64,000 nt of DNA from Kitasatospora sp. MAA4 (GCF_029893355.1 NZ_JARZAI010000013.1:170845-234844); one strand, 5' to 3'; numbered from the stretch's first letter, positions 24,697 through 34,812 are shown. The notes: generated from the sequence alone by a model not told the origin. Numbers and translations are program-made.

Positions 24697-25868
24697 CGAC
24701 CATCCAGAACCAGCCGGAGCAGGCCGCCACGCGCGGCCTGCTCCAGGCCGTCAGCGACACCCTCGGCCACGCGGTGGCCCCCGAGTGGGTCGAGGCCGCC
24801 CACGCCACGCCTCGCCATCAATTCCTGCCGGAGCGGATCTGGTTGAACGACGGCAACGACACGTACATCCCCTGCGAACTCCAGGAAGACCCGTCCGAAT
24901 GGTTCGCCGCCGCGTACGCCAACGCACCCGTCGTCACCCAGGTCAACGACGGCAAGGAACCCGAAGACGGCGGCGTGTGGCCGTCCTCGTCCGCCTCCGC
25001 GCCGTCCATCGTTTTCCAGATGCTCGAAGCCCTGGACGTCCAGGACGGCATGACGGCGTTGGAGATCGGTACGGGCACCGGCTGGAACTGCGCCCTCCTG
25101 TCACACCGCCTCGGCGACGCCAACGTGGTCAGCATCGAGGTGGACCCGCAGGTGACCGCACGGGCGCGTACCAACCTCACCAACGCCGGGCTGAGCCCCG
25201 AGGTCGTGTGCGGTGACGGTGCAAAGGGCTGGGGCCTCAAAGCCCCGTACGACCGTGTCCTGTTCACCTGCTCCGTGCGGCGCGTCCCGCACGCGGTCAT
25301 CAAGCAGACCAAGCCCGGCGGGATCATCCTCACCCCGTGGGACAACCCCTGGATGACCTGGGGACTGCTCAGACTGGCCATCGGCGAGAACAACACGGCG
25401 GAGGGCAGGTTCAGTCCGCACTCGGCATTCATGACGATGCGGCAGCAGCGCACCGACCTGCGGATCTATCGCGACGTGGTCTCCGAGGACCACGTCCCGG
25501 ACCAGTCGGAGAGCACGTTGCCGCGCCGGTCCGTAGTCGGGGGCGATGCCGGGTTCACTGTCGGCCTGCGTCTGGGTGATGTCTGGAACACCTGGCAGGA
25601 CGCGCCGATCGAGGGCGTCCACGATCGGCTGTGGCTGGCCACCACGGACGGAACGTCCTGGGCCGCTGTGGACCACGACGGGGGCGGGGAGGACAAGTTC
25701 GCCGTGTACCAGCACGGCCCGCGCCGACTGTGGGACGAGGTCGACGCGGCGTACGGCTGGTGGGTGGAGAACGGCCGGCCGGGCCCAGACCGCTTCGGGC
25801 TGACGGTAGCCACCGACGGTAGCCACCGGGTCTGGCTGGACCGCCCCACCAACGCCTGGACGATCTGA
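24693..25868 (+). CDS. RiPP-type protein-L-isoaspartate O-methyltransferase homologue
   Basis: A 391-residue SAM-dependent methyltransferase. The N-terminal 215 residues resemble PIMT: 'WPSSSASAPSIVFQMLE' (about 96-112) at the substrate loop, SAM motif I E124-I-G-x-G-x-G130, acidic Glu149 (SIEVD), 'CGDGAKG' near 173, and 'VKQTKPGG'-like post-motif III. Housekeeping bacterial PIMTs have about 210-220 residues, so about 170 extra C-terminal residues are present. They end in 'WWVENGRPGPDRFGLTV' (356-372), similar to the tail of PIMTs from RiPP clusters. It would esterify an Asp, which then closes to a succinimide. GTG start coupled to the peptide gene. Confidence 0.87.
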   Translation: MTTIQNQPEQAATRGLLQAVSDTLGHAVAPEWVEAAHATPRHQFLPERIWLNDGNDTYIPCELQEDPSEWFAAAYANAPVVTQVNDGKEPEDGGVWPSSSASAPSIVFQMLEALDVQDGMTALEIGTGTGWNCALLSHRLGDANVVSIEVDPQVTARARTNLTNAGLSPEVVCGDGAKGWGLKAPYDRVLFTCSVRRVPHAVIKQTKPGGIILTPWDNPWMTWGLLRLAIGENNTAEGRFSPHSAFMTMRQQRTDLRIYRDVVSEDHVPDQSESTLPRRSVVGGDAGFTVGLRLGDVWNTWQDAPIEGVHDRLWLATTDGTSWAAVDHDGGGEDKFAVYQHGPRRLWDEVDAAYGWWVENGRPGPDRFGLTVATDGSHRVWLDRPTNAWTI

Positions 25869-25889
25869 GGACCGCGACACGGTCGCCGC

Positions 25890-25910
25890 GCGGCGGGGCG
25901 GCCCCGCCGC
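25890..25910. terminator. Compact GC stem-loop after the methyltransferase gene
   Basis: GCGGCGGGGC (25890-25899) can pair with GCCCCGCCGC (25901-25910), leaving a small effective loop. It lies 21 bp after the stop codon. No T-tract follows. Confidence 0.45.
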
Positions 25911-25931
25911 AAGATCGCCAATGTCGCAACC

Positions 25932-25937
25932 TAGGAT
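25932..25937 (+). promoter_or_regulatory. -10 element TAGGAT of leaderless ctaA
   Basis: TAGGAT ends 6 nt before the GTG at 25944 and there is no ribosome site, so the transcript probably begins at the start codon. Confidence 0.5.
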
Positions 25938-25943
25938 CAATGC

Positions 25944-26933
25944 GTGCGTACTCCCTTCTCCCTGCTTGCCGAACGCTGGCACCCGTCGGCCGCCGTCGTG
26001 CGGCGGGCCGCGCTCAGCGCGCTGGTGATGAGCGTGTTCATCGTGGTGACCGGCGGGGCGGTGCGGCTGACCGGCTCCGGTCTCGGTTGCCACACCTGGC
26101 CCACCTGCACCGCGGACAGCATCACGCCGACGCCGGCCATGGGCGTGCACGGCATCATCGAGTTCACCAACCGGATGCTGACGTACGTGCTCTGCGCGGC
26201 GGTCGGCTGGGCGATCCTGGCGGCGCGCTGCGCGCAGCCCAAGGGGGCCCCCCCGGCCGAAGGCTGGGGGCGCCGCAGCCTGACGCGGCTGGGCTGGGCG
26301 CAGTTCTGGGTGGTGATGAGCAACGCCGTGCTCGGCGGGATCACCGTGCTCACCGGGCTCAACCCGTACATGGTCGCCGTGCACATGATCGCCGCGATGG
26401 CGCTGGTCTGGGTCGCGGTGGCGACCTGGGAGCGCAGCAAGGAGGGCGACGGGCCGACCCGGCTCGTGGTCGCCCGTCCGCTCCAGCAGCTGGCGTACGT
26501 GCTGGTCGGGGTGACCGGCGCGCTGGTGGCGGCGGGGACGGTGGTGACGGGCGCGGGGCACCACCCCGGTGACTCCAGCGACGTCTACCGCATCCCGCTG
26601 AACTACGACCGGCTGGCGCAGCTGCACGCCGACCTCGCCTTCGTCACGGTCGGCCTCTCGCTGGCCGTGATCTTCGTGCTGGCCGCCGTCAAGGCCCCGC
26701 CGGCCGCCCGCGCCCGGGCCCGGGAGCTGTTCGTGGTGCTGCTCGCCCAGGGCGTGATCGGCTTCGTGCAGTACTTCACGGACGTGCCCGAACTGCTGGT
26801 CGGCGTGCACATGCTGGGCGCCGCGCTGGTCTGGATCGCCGTCCTGCGGATCCCGCTCGCGCTGCGCACCCGCGACGCCGCCGACGAGTCTGCGACCGCA
26901 CTGCCCGCCGCCAAGGAGACCGCGACGGTCTGA
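25944..26933 (+). CDS. ctaA: Heme A synthase (COX15/CtaA family)
   Basis: A 329-residue polytopic membrane protein that converts heme O to heme A for cytochrome c oxidase. Eight hydrophobic segments are visible. Heme-associated histidines occur in 'GVHGIIEFTNR', 'AVHMIAAMAL', 'LHADLAFV' and 'GVHMLGAALVW'. An extracellular loop carries the Cys pair 'GCHTWPTC' seen in Gram-positive CtaA. The GTG start is supported by the -10 element 6 nt upstream. The partner ctaB lies 0.5 kb downstream on the other strand. Confidence 0.95.
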   Translation: MRTPFSLLAERWHPSAAVVRRAALSALVMSVFIVVTGGAVRLTGSGLGCHTWPTCTADSITPTPAMGVHGIIEFTNRMLTYVLCAAVGWAILAARCAQPKGAPPAEGWGRRSLTRLGWAQFWVVMSNAVLGGITVLTGLNPYMVAVHMIAAMALVWVAVATWERSKEGDGPTRLVVARPLQQLAYVLVGVTGALVAAGTVVTGAGHHPGDSSDVYRIPLNYDRLAQLHADLAFVTVGLSLAVIFVLAAVKAPPAARARARELFVVLLAQGVIGFVQYFTDVPELLVGVHMLGAALVWIAVLRIPLALRTRDAADESATALPAAKETATV

Positions 26934-26950
26934 CGACCGGACGTACGACG

Positions 26951-26990
26951 ACGGCCCTGTTCCCCCACCTCACCGGGGGAACAGGGCCGT
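26951..26990. terminator. 16-bp bidirectional stem-loop after ctaA
   Basis: Perfect inverted repeat 26951-26966 against 26975-26990 with an 8-nt loop, placed between the convergent ctaA and the small hypothetical gene. Confidence 0.85.
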
Positions 26991-26999
26991 TGTCGTAGA

Positions 27000-27332
27000 T
27001 CAGATCTGGATGCCCGCCATCCGCTTCCACTCGTACGGGCCGGTCCGCACCTTCAGGGCGAGCTCGCCCTCGAACGAGTCGTGCAGCGTCAGGCCGGCCA
27101 GCTCGGCGGCGCGGCGGCCGACGGCGTAGCTGGGCGCCACCTGGTCGCCCCAGGCGCCGTCGGCGCCGACCACGACGATCCGGGTGGCCACCTGGCCGAC
27201 GTACTCCACCACGCCGTCGGCGCTGCCGCCGTGCTGGCGGGCGAAGGAGGTCAGGTGCTTGGCGATGCGCTTGGCGCGGCGCTCGGCACGGGCGTTGGGC
27301 GCGGCGGGGGCGAGGGTCTCTGCGCTGCTCAT
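27000..27332 (-). CDS. Small conserved actinobacterial hypothetical protein
   Basis: A 110-residue soluble protein. The N-terminus is basic ('ARAERRAKRIAKHL'), and the rest predicts a small alpha-beta domain ('TRIVVVGADGAWGDQVAPSYAVGRRAAELAGL', 'YEWKRMAGIQI'). I do not recognise a family name. From memory, homologues occupy the same place between ctaA and ctaB in other streptomycetes. No ribosome site; TAGCAT lies 6 nt upstream of the ATG at 27332, so it is probably leaderless. Confidence 0.75.
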   Translation of the reverse strand: MSSAETLAPAAPNARAERRAKRIAKHLTSFARQHGGSADGVVEYVGQVATRIVVVGADGAWGDQVAPSYAVGRRAAELAGLTLHDSFEGELALKVRTGPYEWKRMAGIQI

Positions 27333-27338
27333 GCCCGC

Positions 27339-27344
27339 ATGCTA
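27339..27344 (-). promoter_or_regulatory. -10 element TAGCAT of a leaderless small gene
   Basis: On the minus strand TAGCAT ends 6 nt before the ATG at 27332; no Shine-Dalgarno sequence is present. Confidence 0.4.
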
Positions 27345-27405
27345 CCCACGGGTAGAGGCTTCGGCGACGGCAGGGGCGTGTGCCGCGGACCACAGAAAGC
27401 AGGAA

Positions 27406-27436
27406 GGCCCCGCCGCCTCCAGGAGGCAGCGGGGCC
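27406..27436. terminator. Stem-loop after ctaB
   Basis: GGCCCCGC (27406-27413) pairs with GCGGGGCC (27429-27436), with a shorter inner stem and one mismatch. It lies 12 bp beyond the ctaB stop on the minus strand. Confidence 0.65.
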
Positions 27437-27448
27437 GGCGCACAACTA

Positions 27449-28390
27449 CTAGCGAACGAACGGGTCCACCGCGATGACCACCATCAGCAGCGTCAGGTAG
27501 GTGATCGACCAGTGGAACAGCCGCATCTCCTTGAGAGCCGCACCCACCACGCCGGCCTTGGCGCGCGAGTGCAGCCCGTGCGCCTCCTTCAGCCAGAGTG
27601 CGCCGAGCACCACCGCGGAGACGGGGTACAGCAGGCTGGTGTGCGCCAGCGGCCAGAGCGCCAGCGAGACCGCGACCATCACCCAGGAGTACGCGACGAT
27701 CTGCCGGGCCACCGCCAGGTTGCCCTTGGTGACCGGGAGCATCGGCACGCCGGCCTTGGCGTAGTCCTCGCGGACCTTCATCGACAGCGGCCAGTAGTGC
27801 GGCGGCGTCCAGAAGAAGATCACCAGGAAGAGCACGAACGGCGCCCAGCCCAGCGAGTTGGTGACGGCGGCCCAGCCGACGAGCACCGGCATGCAGCCGG
27901 CGATGCCGCCCCAGACGATGTTCTGCGTGGTCCGCCGCTTCAGGCCCAGCGTGTAGACGAACACGTAGAAGAGGTAGCCGGCCAGCGCCAGCCCGGAGGC
28001 CAGCCAGTTGACCAGCAGTCCGAGCCAGACCGTCGAGATGACGCCGAGCGCGATGCCGAAGACCAGCGCCTCGCGCGGCGCGACCATGCCGGTCACCAGC
28101 GGCCGGCGCTCGGTGCGCGACATGACCGCGTCGATGTCGCGGTCGATGTACATGTTGAGCGCGTTGGCGCCACCCGCGGAGAGGTAACCGCCGAGCACCA
28201 CGTAGAGCACCAGCAACGGGTCCGGGACGCCGCGCTGAGCCAGGAACATCACCGGAACGGTGCTCATCAGCAGCAGTTCGATGATCCGAGGCTTGGTCAG
28301 TGCGACAAATGCCCCGACACGGGCCCCGAACGGCCGGTGCGCGGGGGTCGCCCCGAGGACCCCGGCGGGGCGGGATTCGACGGCGGTCAC
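27449..28390 (-). CDS. ctaB: Protoheme IX farnesyltransferase (heme O synthase)
   Basis: A 313-residue UbiA-superfamily prenyltransferase that attaches a farnesyl group to heme B to make heme O, the substrate of CtaA. The two Asp-rich motifs are 'NALNMYIDRDIDAVMSRT' (first, N-x3-D-x3-D) and 'REDYAKAGVPMLPV' (second region). About eight or nine membrane helices. The start is uncertain: GTG at 28390 gives 'MTAVESRPAG', and GTG at 28396 is two codons earlier; neither has a strong ribosome site. Confidence 0.94.
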   Translation of the reverse strand: MTAVESRPAGVLGATPAHRPFGARVGAFVALTKPRIIELLLMSTVPVMFLAQRGVPDPLLVLYVVLGGYLSAGGANALNMYIDRDIDAVMSRTERRPLVTGMVAPREALVFGIALGVISTVWLGLLVNWLASGLALAGYLFYVFVYTLGLKRRTTQNIVWGGIAGCMPVLVGWAAVTNSLGWAPFVLFLVIFFWTPPHYWPLSMKVREDYAKAGVPMLPVTKGNLAVARQIVAYSWVMVAVSLALWPLAHTSLLYPVSAVVLGALWLKEAHGLHSRAKAGVVGAALKEMRLFHWSITYLTLLMVVIAVDPFVR

Positions 28391-28720
28391 GAACACCCCA
28401 ACTGAAGATGAATCTTCGCAGCCGCCCACGGCTCGATTGCTCGTGAATCCGTTCACGCTGCGCGTACCACGCCACCTTAGACGGTGCATATCTCCCGATC
28501 CGCCCCGGGGTCCACTGACGGGGCCCAACCGCTACACACGCGGGTGAACTCCTCCAACCCATGTCCCGGAGGGCAGGCCCCTACATGGACGGTAGGCTCG
28601 CACAGAGAAGCGGGATCAACCCTCCGTGACCGGAACCGCCGAAGCGTCTGGTCCACAACGACGTGGCCGACACGGTCCCCTTCACGGGAGCACTTCACTA
28701 CGGAAGGAGCCCTGAGAAGG
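28391..28720. other. Divergent ctaB-tkt intergenic region, 330 bp
   Basis: It carries the promoters of ctaB (minus) and of the tkt operon (plus). Visible elements are a 14-bp dyad at 28404-28417 near the ctaB start, a TAGGCT hexamer at 28593-28598 that could be a -10 for tkt, and the ribosome site AAGGAG near 28703. No RNA gene recognised. Confidence 0.5.
28404..28417. promoter_or_regulatory. Operator-like dyad GAAGAT-N2-ATCTTC before ctaB
   Basis: A perfect 6+2+6 inverted repeat lies 8-14 bp upstream of the possible ctaB starts. Position suggests control of ctaB. I do not recognise the cognate regulator. Confidence 0.35.
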
Positions 28721-30820
<2,100 letters not shown>

Positions 30821-30827
30821 CACCCCT

Positions 30828-30864
30828 GGGCCGCGCATCCGGTCTTCCCCCGGATGCGCGGCCC
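30828..30864. terminator. 15-bp stem-loop between tkt and tal
   Basis: Perfect inverted repeat 30828-30842 against 30850-30864 with a 7-nt loop, 8 bp after the tkt stop. As tal follows 44 bp later on the same strand, it may partly terminate or stabilise the tkt message. Confidence 0.7.
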
Positions 30865-30908
30865 GCACCGACGTGCACGACATTCCATGAACAGAGGGAC
30901 TGAGCAGC

Positions 30909-32045
30909 ATGACTGACGCACTGAAGCGCCTCAGCGACGAGGGCGTGGCGATCTGGCTGGACGACCTCAGCCGCACCCGGCTGAACTCCGGCAACCTGGC
31001 CGAGCTCGTGCAGAGCAAGCACGTGGTCGGCGTGACCACCAACCCGACCATCTTCCAGAAGGCCATCGGCGGCGGGGACTCCTCCTACGACGCGCAGCTG
31101 CGCGACCTGGCGACCCGCAAGGTCACCACGGACGAGGCGATCCGCATGATCACCACCTCGGACGTCCGCGACGCGGCCGACGTGCTGCGCCCGGTCTACG
31201 ACGCCAGCAACGGCCGCGACGGCCGGGTCTCCATCGAGGTCGACCCAAGCCTGGCCCACGAGACCGCGGCCACGGTGGCCGAGGCCAAGCAGCTGTGGTG
31301 GCTGGTGGACCGCCCGAACGTGTTCATCAAGATCCCGGCCACCAAGGCCGGCCTGCCCGCGATCGCCGAGGTGATCGGCCGGGGGATCAGCGTCAACGTC
31401 ACGCTGATCTTCTCGCTGGACCGCTACAGGGCCGTCATCGACGCCTTCCTGACCGGTCTGGAGCAGGCCAAGGCCAAGGGCCTGGACCTCTCCTCGATCG
31501 AGTCGGTGGCCTCCTTCTTCGTCTCCCGGGTCGACACCGAGATCGACAAGCGGCTGGACGCGCTGGGCGCCAAGGAGCTGCGCTCCAAGGCCGCGCTGGC
31601 CAACGCCCGGCTCGCCTACCAGGCGTACGAGGAGGTGTTCGGCTCGGTCGACGGCAAGCGCCCGGCCGGCGAGCGCTGGAAGGCCCTGGAGGCGGCCGGC
31701 GCCAAGCCCCAGCGCCCGCTCTGGGCCTCCACCGGTGTCAAGGACCCGGCCCTGCCGGACACCCTGTACGTGACCGAGCTGGTCGCGCCGGGCACCGTCA
31801 ACACCATGCCCGAGGCCACCCTGGACGCCACCGGCGACCACGGCACCATCACCGGCGACACCATCACCGGCAACTACGCCGACGCCCAGGCCGTGATGGA
31901 CGCCATCGCCGCCGCCGGTGTCGACTACGACGACGTGGTGCAGGTCCTGGAGGACGAGGGCGTCTCGAAGTTCGAGGTCTCCTGGGTGGAGCTGCTCGAC
32001 ACCGTGACCGCCTCGCTGGCCTCCTTCGCGGCCGGCGAGAAGTGA
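30909..32045 (+). CDS. tal: Transaldolase
   Basis: A 378-residue transaldolase of the long actinobacterial type. Lys141 in 'NVFIKIPATKAG' forms the Schiff base. 'GVTTNPTIFQKAI' (41-53) and 'VNVTLIFSLDRY' are the other conserved blocks. It transfers dihydroxyacetone units between sugar phosphates. AGAGGGACTGAG upstream acts as ribosome site. The next gene, zwf, starts 38 bp after its stop. Confidence 0.97.
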   Translation: MTDALKRLSDEGVAIWLDDLSRTRLNSGNLAELVQSKHVVGVTTNPTIFQKAIGGGDSSYDAQLRDLATRKVTTDEAIRMITTSDVRDAADVLRPVYDASNGRDGRVSIEVDPSLAHETAATVAEAKQLWWLVDRPNVFIKIPATKAGLPAIAEVIGRGISVNVTLIFSLDRYRAVIDAFLTGLEQAKAKGLDLSSIESVASFFVSRVDTEIDKRLDALGAKELRSKAALANARLAYQAYEEVFGSVDGKRPAGERWKALEAAGAKPQRPLWASTGVKDPALPDTLYVTELVAPGTVNTMPEATLDATGDHGTITGDTITGNYADAQAVMDAIAAAGVDYDDVVQVLEDEGVSKFEVSWVELLDTVTASLASFAAGEK

Positions 32046-32083
32046 TCCCTGCTCACACCACGCACTGAGAGCGGAGCCCACCA

Positions 32084-33670
32084 GTGAGCAATCCACAGGC
32101 CTTCCCTGATCTGGAAGGGACGGACGGACAGCAGAGCGAGAGCACGCTGCCGCCCTCGAACCCGCTGCGCGACCCCGCGGACCGCCGGCTGCCCCGCATC
32201 GCGGGTCCGTCCGGTCTGGTCATCTTCGGGGTCACCGGCGACCTGTCCCGCAAGAAGCTGATGCCGGCCATCTACGACCTGGCCAACCGCGGTCTGCTTC
32301 CGCCGGGCTTCTCCCTGGTGGGCTTCGCCCGCCGCGAGTGGGAGGACGAGGACTTCGCCCAGGAGGTCCACGACGCCGTCAAGGAGCACGCCCGCACCCC
32401 CTTCCGCGAGGAGGTCTGGGAGCAGCTCGCCAAGGGCATGCGGTTCGTCCAGGGCACCTTCGACGACGACGCGGCCTTCGAGACCCTGCGCGAGACCATC
32501 GAGGACCTCGACAAGGCGCAGGGGACCAGCGGCAACTTCGCGTTCTACCTGTCGGTGCCGCCGAAGTTCTTCCCCAACGTGGTCCAGCAGCTGAAGAAGC
32601 ACGGGCTGGCCGACCCGCCCGCGGGTTCCTGGCGCCGCGCGGTGATCGAGAAGCCGTTCGGCCACAACCTGGAGAGCGCCCAGGAGCTGAACAAGGTCGT
32701 CCACGAGGTCTTCCCGCGTGACGAGGTCTTCCGGATCGACCACTACCTCGGCAAGGAGACCGTCCAGAACATCCTGGCGCTGCGGTTCGCCAACTCGATG
32801 TTCGAGCCGATCTGGAACCGGTCCTACGTGGACCACGTGCAGATCACCATGGCCGAGGACATCGGCATCGGCGGCCGGGCCGGGTACTACGACGGCATCG
32901 GCTCGGCCCGTGACGTGATCCAGAACCACCTGCTCCAGCTGATGGCGCTGACCGCCATCGAGGAGCCGGCCTCGTTCCACCCCAAGGCCCTGGTCGCCGA
33001 GAAGCTCAAGGTGCTCAGCGCCGTCAGGCTCCCCGAGGACCTGGGCAAGCACACCGTGCGCGGCCAGTACGCGACCGGCTGGCAGGGCGGCGAGGAGGTG
33101 GTCGGGTACCTGGACGAGGACGGCATCAACCCCAAGTCCAAGACCGACACCTACGCGGCCGTCAAGCTGGAGATCAACAACCGCCGCTGGGCGGGCGTCC
33201 CGTTCTACCTGCGGACCGGCAAGCGCCTGGGCCGCCGGGTGACCGAGATCGCGGTGGTCTTCCAGCGCGCGCCGTACCTGCCGTTCGACTCCTACGCGAC
33301 CGAGGAGCTGGGGCAGAACGCCCTGGTCATCCGGGTCCAGCCGGACGAGGGCGTCACCGTGCGGTTCGGTTCCAAGGTGCCGGGGACCTCCTTCGAGGTC
33401 CGGGACGTCACGATGGACTTCGCCTACGGCGAGTCGTTCACCGAGTCCAGCCCGGAGGCCTACGAGCGGCTCATCCTGGACGTGCTGCTGGGCGACGCCA
33501 ACCTGTTCCCGCGGCACCAGGAGGTCGAGCTCTCCTGGGAGATCCTCGACCCGATCGAGAAGTACTGGGACGAGCACGGCAAGCCCGCGCAGTACCCCGC
33601 GGGCACGTGGGGCCCCGCTGAGGCCGACGAGATGCTCGCACGAGACGGCAGGAGCTGGCGCCGGCCATGA
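32084..33670 (+). CDS. zwf: Glucose-6-phosphate 1-dehydrogenase
   Basis: A 528-residue enzyme catalysing the first step of the oxidative pentose-phosphate pathway. The NADP-binding segment 'VIFGVTGDLSRKKLMPAIYDL' is near residues 47-67. The active-site signature 'RIDHYLGKETVQN' is near 220 and 'NRRWAGVPFYLRTGKRL' near 365. GTG start at 32084. The stop overlaps the opcA start by 4 bp (ATGA), matching the need for OpcA in G6PDH assembly. Confidence 0.97.
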   Translation: MSNPQAFPDLEGTDGQQSESTLPPSNPLRDPADRRLPRIAGPSGLVIFGVTGDLSRKKLMPAIYDLANRGLLPPGFSLVGFARREWEDEDFAQEVHDAVKEHARTPFREEVWEQLAKGMRFVQGTFDDDAAFETLRETIEDLDKAQGTSGNFAFYLSVPPKFFPNVVQQLKKHGLADPPAGSWRRAVIEKPFGHNLESAQELNKVVHEVFPRDEVFRIDHYLGKETVQNILALRFANSMFEPIWNRSYVDHVQITMAEDIGIGGRAGYYDGIGSARDVIQNHLLQLMALTAIEEPASFHPKALVAEKLKVLSAVRLPEDLGKHTVRGQYATGWQGGEEVVGYLDEDGINPKSKTDTYAAVKLEINNRRWAGVPFYLRTGKRLGRRVTEIAVVFQRAPYLPFDSYATEELGQNALVIRVQPDEGVTVRFGSKVPGTSFEVRDVTMDFAYGESFTESSPEAYERLILDVLLGDANLFPRHQEVELSWEILDPIEKYWDEHGKPAQYPAGTWGPAEADEMLARDGRSWRRP

Positions 33671-34812
33671 AGATCGACCTGACGGACACCACGTCCAGCA
33701 AGATCAACAGTGCCCTGATGGACGCCCGCCGGGCCAGCGGTTCCACCGCGGCCGGCATGGTGCTCACCCTGGTCATCGTGGTCGACGAGGGCAGCGCGTA
33801 CGACGCCCTCAAGGCCGCCAACGACGCCTCCCGCGAGCACCCCTCGCGGATACTGGCCGTCATCAAGCGGGCCGGGCGCTCCCCGCGGGCCCGGGCCGGG
33901 GCCCGGCTGGACGCCGAGATCCTGGTGGGCGCCGACACCGGTTCGGGTGAGACGGCGATCCTGCGGATGCACGGCGAGCTCGTCTCGCACGCGCAGTCCG
34001 TGGTTCTGCCGCTGCTGCTCCCGGACGCCCCGGTGGTGGTCTGGTGGCCCGAGAACGCGCCCGCGCACCCCGCGCAGGACCCGCTCGGCGCCATCGCCCA
34101 GCGCCGGATCACCGACGCGGTGACCGCCGAGTCGCCGGTCGACCAGCTGGCGCTGCGGGCCCAGAGCTACACCCCCGGCGACACCGACCTCGCCTGGACC
34201 AGGATCACCGGCTGGCGCTCCATGCTGGCCGCCGCCCTGGACCAGCGGCCCACCAAGGTCACCAGGGCCGTGGTCGAGGGCGAGTCCTACAACCCCAGCG
34301 TCGAGCTGCTCGGGCTCTGGCTGACCGACCGGCTGAACGTGCCGGTCGAGCGGGTCGTCACCGACGGCCCGGGCATCACCGCGGTGCGGATGCTCAGCGC
34401 GGACGGCGAGATCGTCCTGGACCGCCCGGACGGCCTGATGGGCACGCTCTCCATCCCCGGCGCGCCGGACCGGATGGTGGCGCTCAAGCGGCGGGACACC
34501 GCCGAGCTGATCGCCGAGGAGCTGCGCCGGCTGGACGAGGACGCCATCTACGCGTCGGCCGTGCGCACCGGCGTCGAGCGGCTCAACCAGCCGTCCGCGC
34601 AGGTGCACGCCAGCGAGGCGGCGGCCGCGGAGGCGGAGGCCGAATCCGAGGCGCACACCGCGGAGGCGGTCGAGGCGGCCGTGGAGGCCGCAGTGGCCGG
34701 CCCCCGGGTGACGGCAAAGGTGTCTGCTGCCAAGGAGCCTGCGGCCAAGAAGGCGCCGGCCGCGAAGAAGGACGCCAAGAAGGCCGCTCCCCGCAAGCGG
34801 AGCGGCGCATGA
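33667..34812 (+). CDS. opcA: OpcA, glucose-6-phosphate dehydrogenase assembly protein, with Lys-Ala tail
   Basis: A 381-residue OpcA, which helps G6PDH assemble and respond to redox state. Conserved blocks include 'VLPLLLPDAPVVVWWPENAP', 'RRITDAVTAE', 'SYTPGDTDLAWTRITGWRSMLAAALD' and 'ALKRRDTAELIAEELRRLD'. After about residue 312 the family core ends. An Ala/Glu-rich stretch is followed by a Lys/Ala/Pro tail (for example KKAPAAKK and KKAAPRKR) of histone-H1-like composition. Overlaps both zwf and pgl by 4 bp. Confidence 0.95.
   Translation: MKIDLTDTTSSKINSALMDARRASGSTAAGMVLTLVIVVDEGSAYDALKAANDASREHPSRILAVIKRAGRSPRARAGARLDAEILVGADTGSGETAILRMHGELVSHAQSVVLPLLLPDAPVVVWWPENAPAHPAQDPLGAIAQRRITDAVTAESPVDQLALRAQSYTPGDTDLAWTRITGWRSMLAAALDQRPTKVTRAVVEGESYNPSVELLGLWLTDRLNVPVERVVTDGPGITAVRMLSADGEIVLDRPDGLMGTLSIPGAPDRMVALKRRDTAELIAEELRRLDEDAIYASAVRTGVERLNQPSAQVHASEAAAAEAEAESEAHTAEAVEAAVEAAVAGPRVTAKVSAAKEPAAKKAPAAKKDAKKAAPRKRSGA

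Noticed and set aside
24523..25868. Graspetide or lanthipeptide cluster
   Set aside because: No ATP-grasp ligase, LanM/LanKC or lasso cyclase gene is found in the flanks, and the peptide has no Cys, so only PIMT-type modification is supported.
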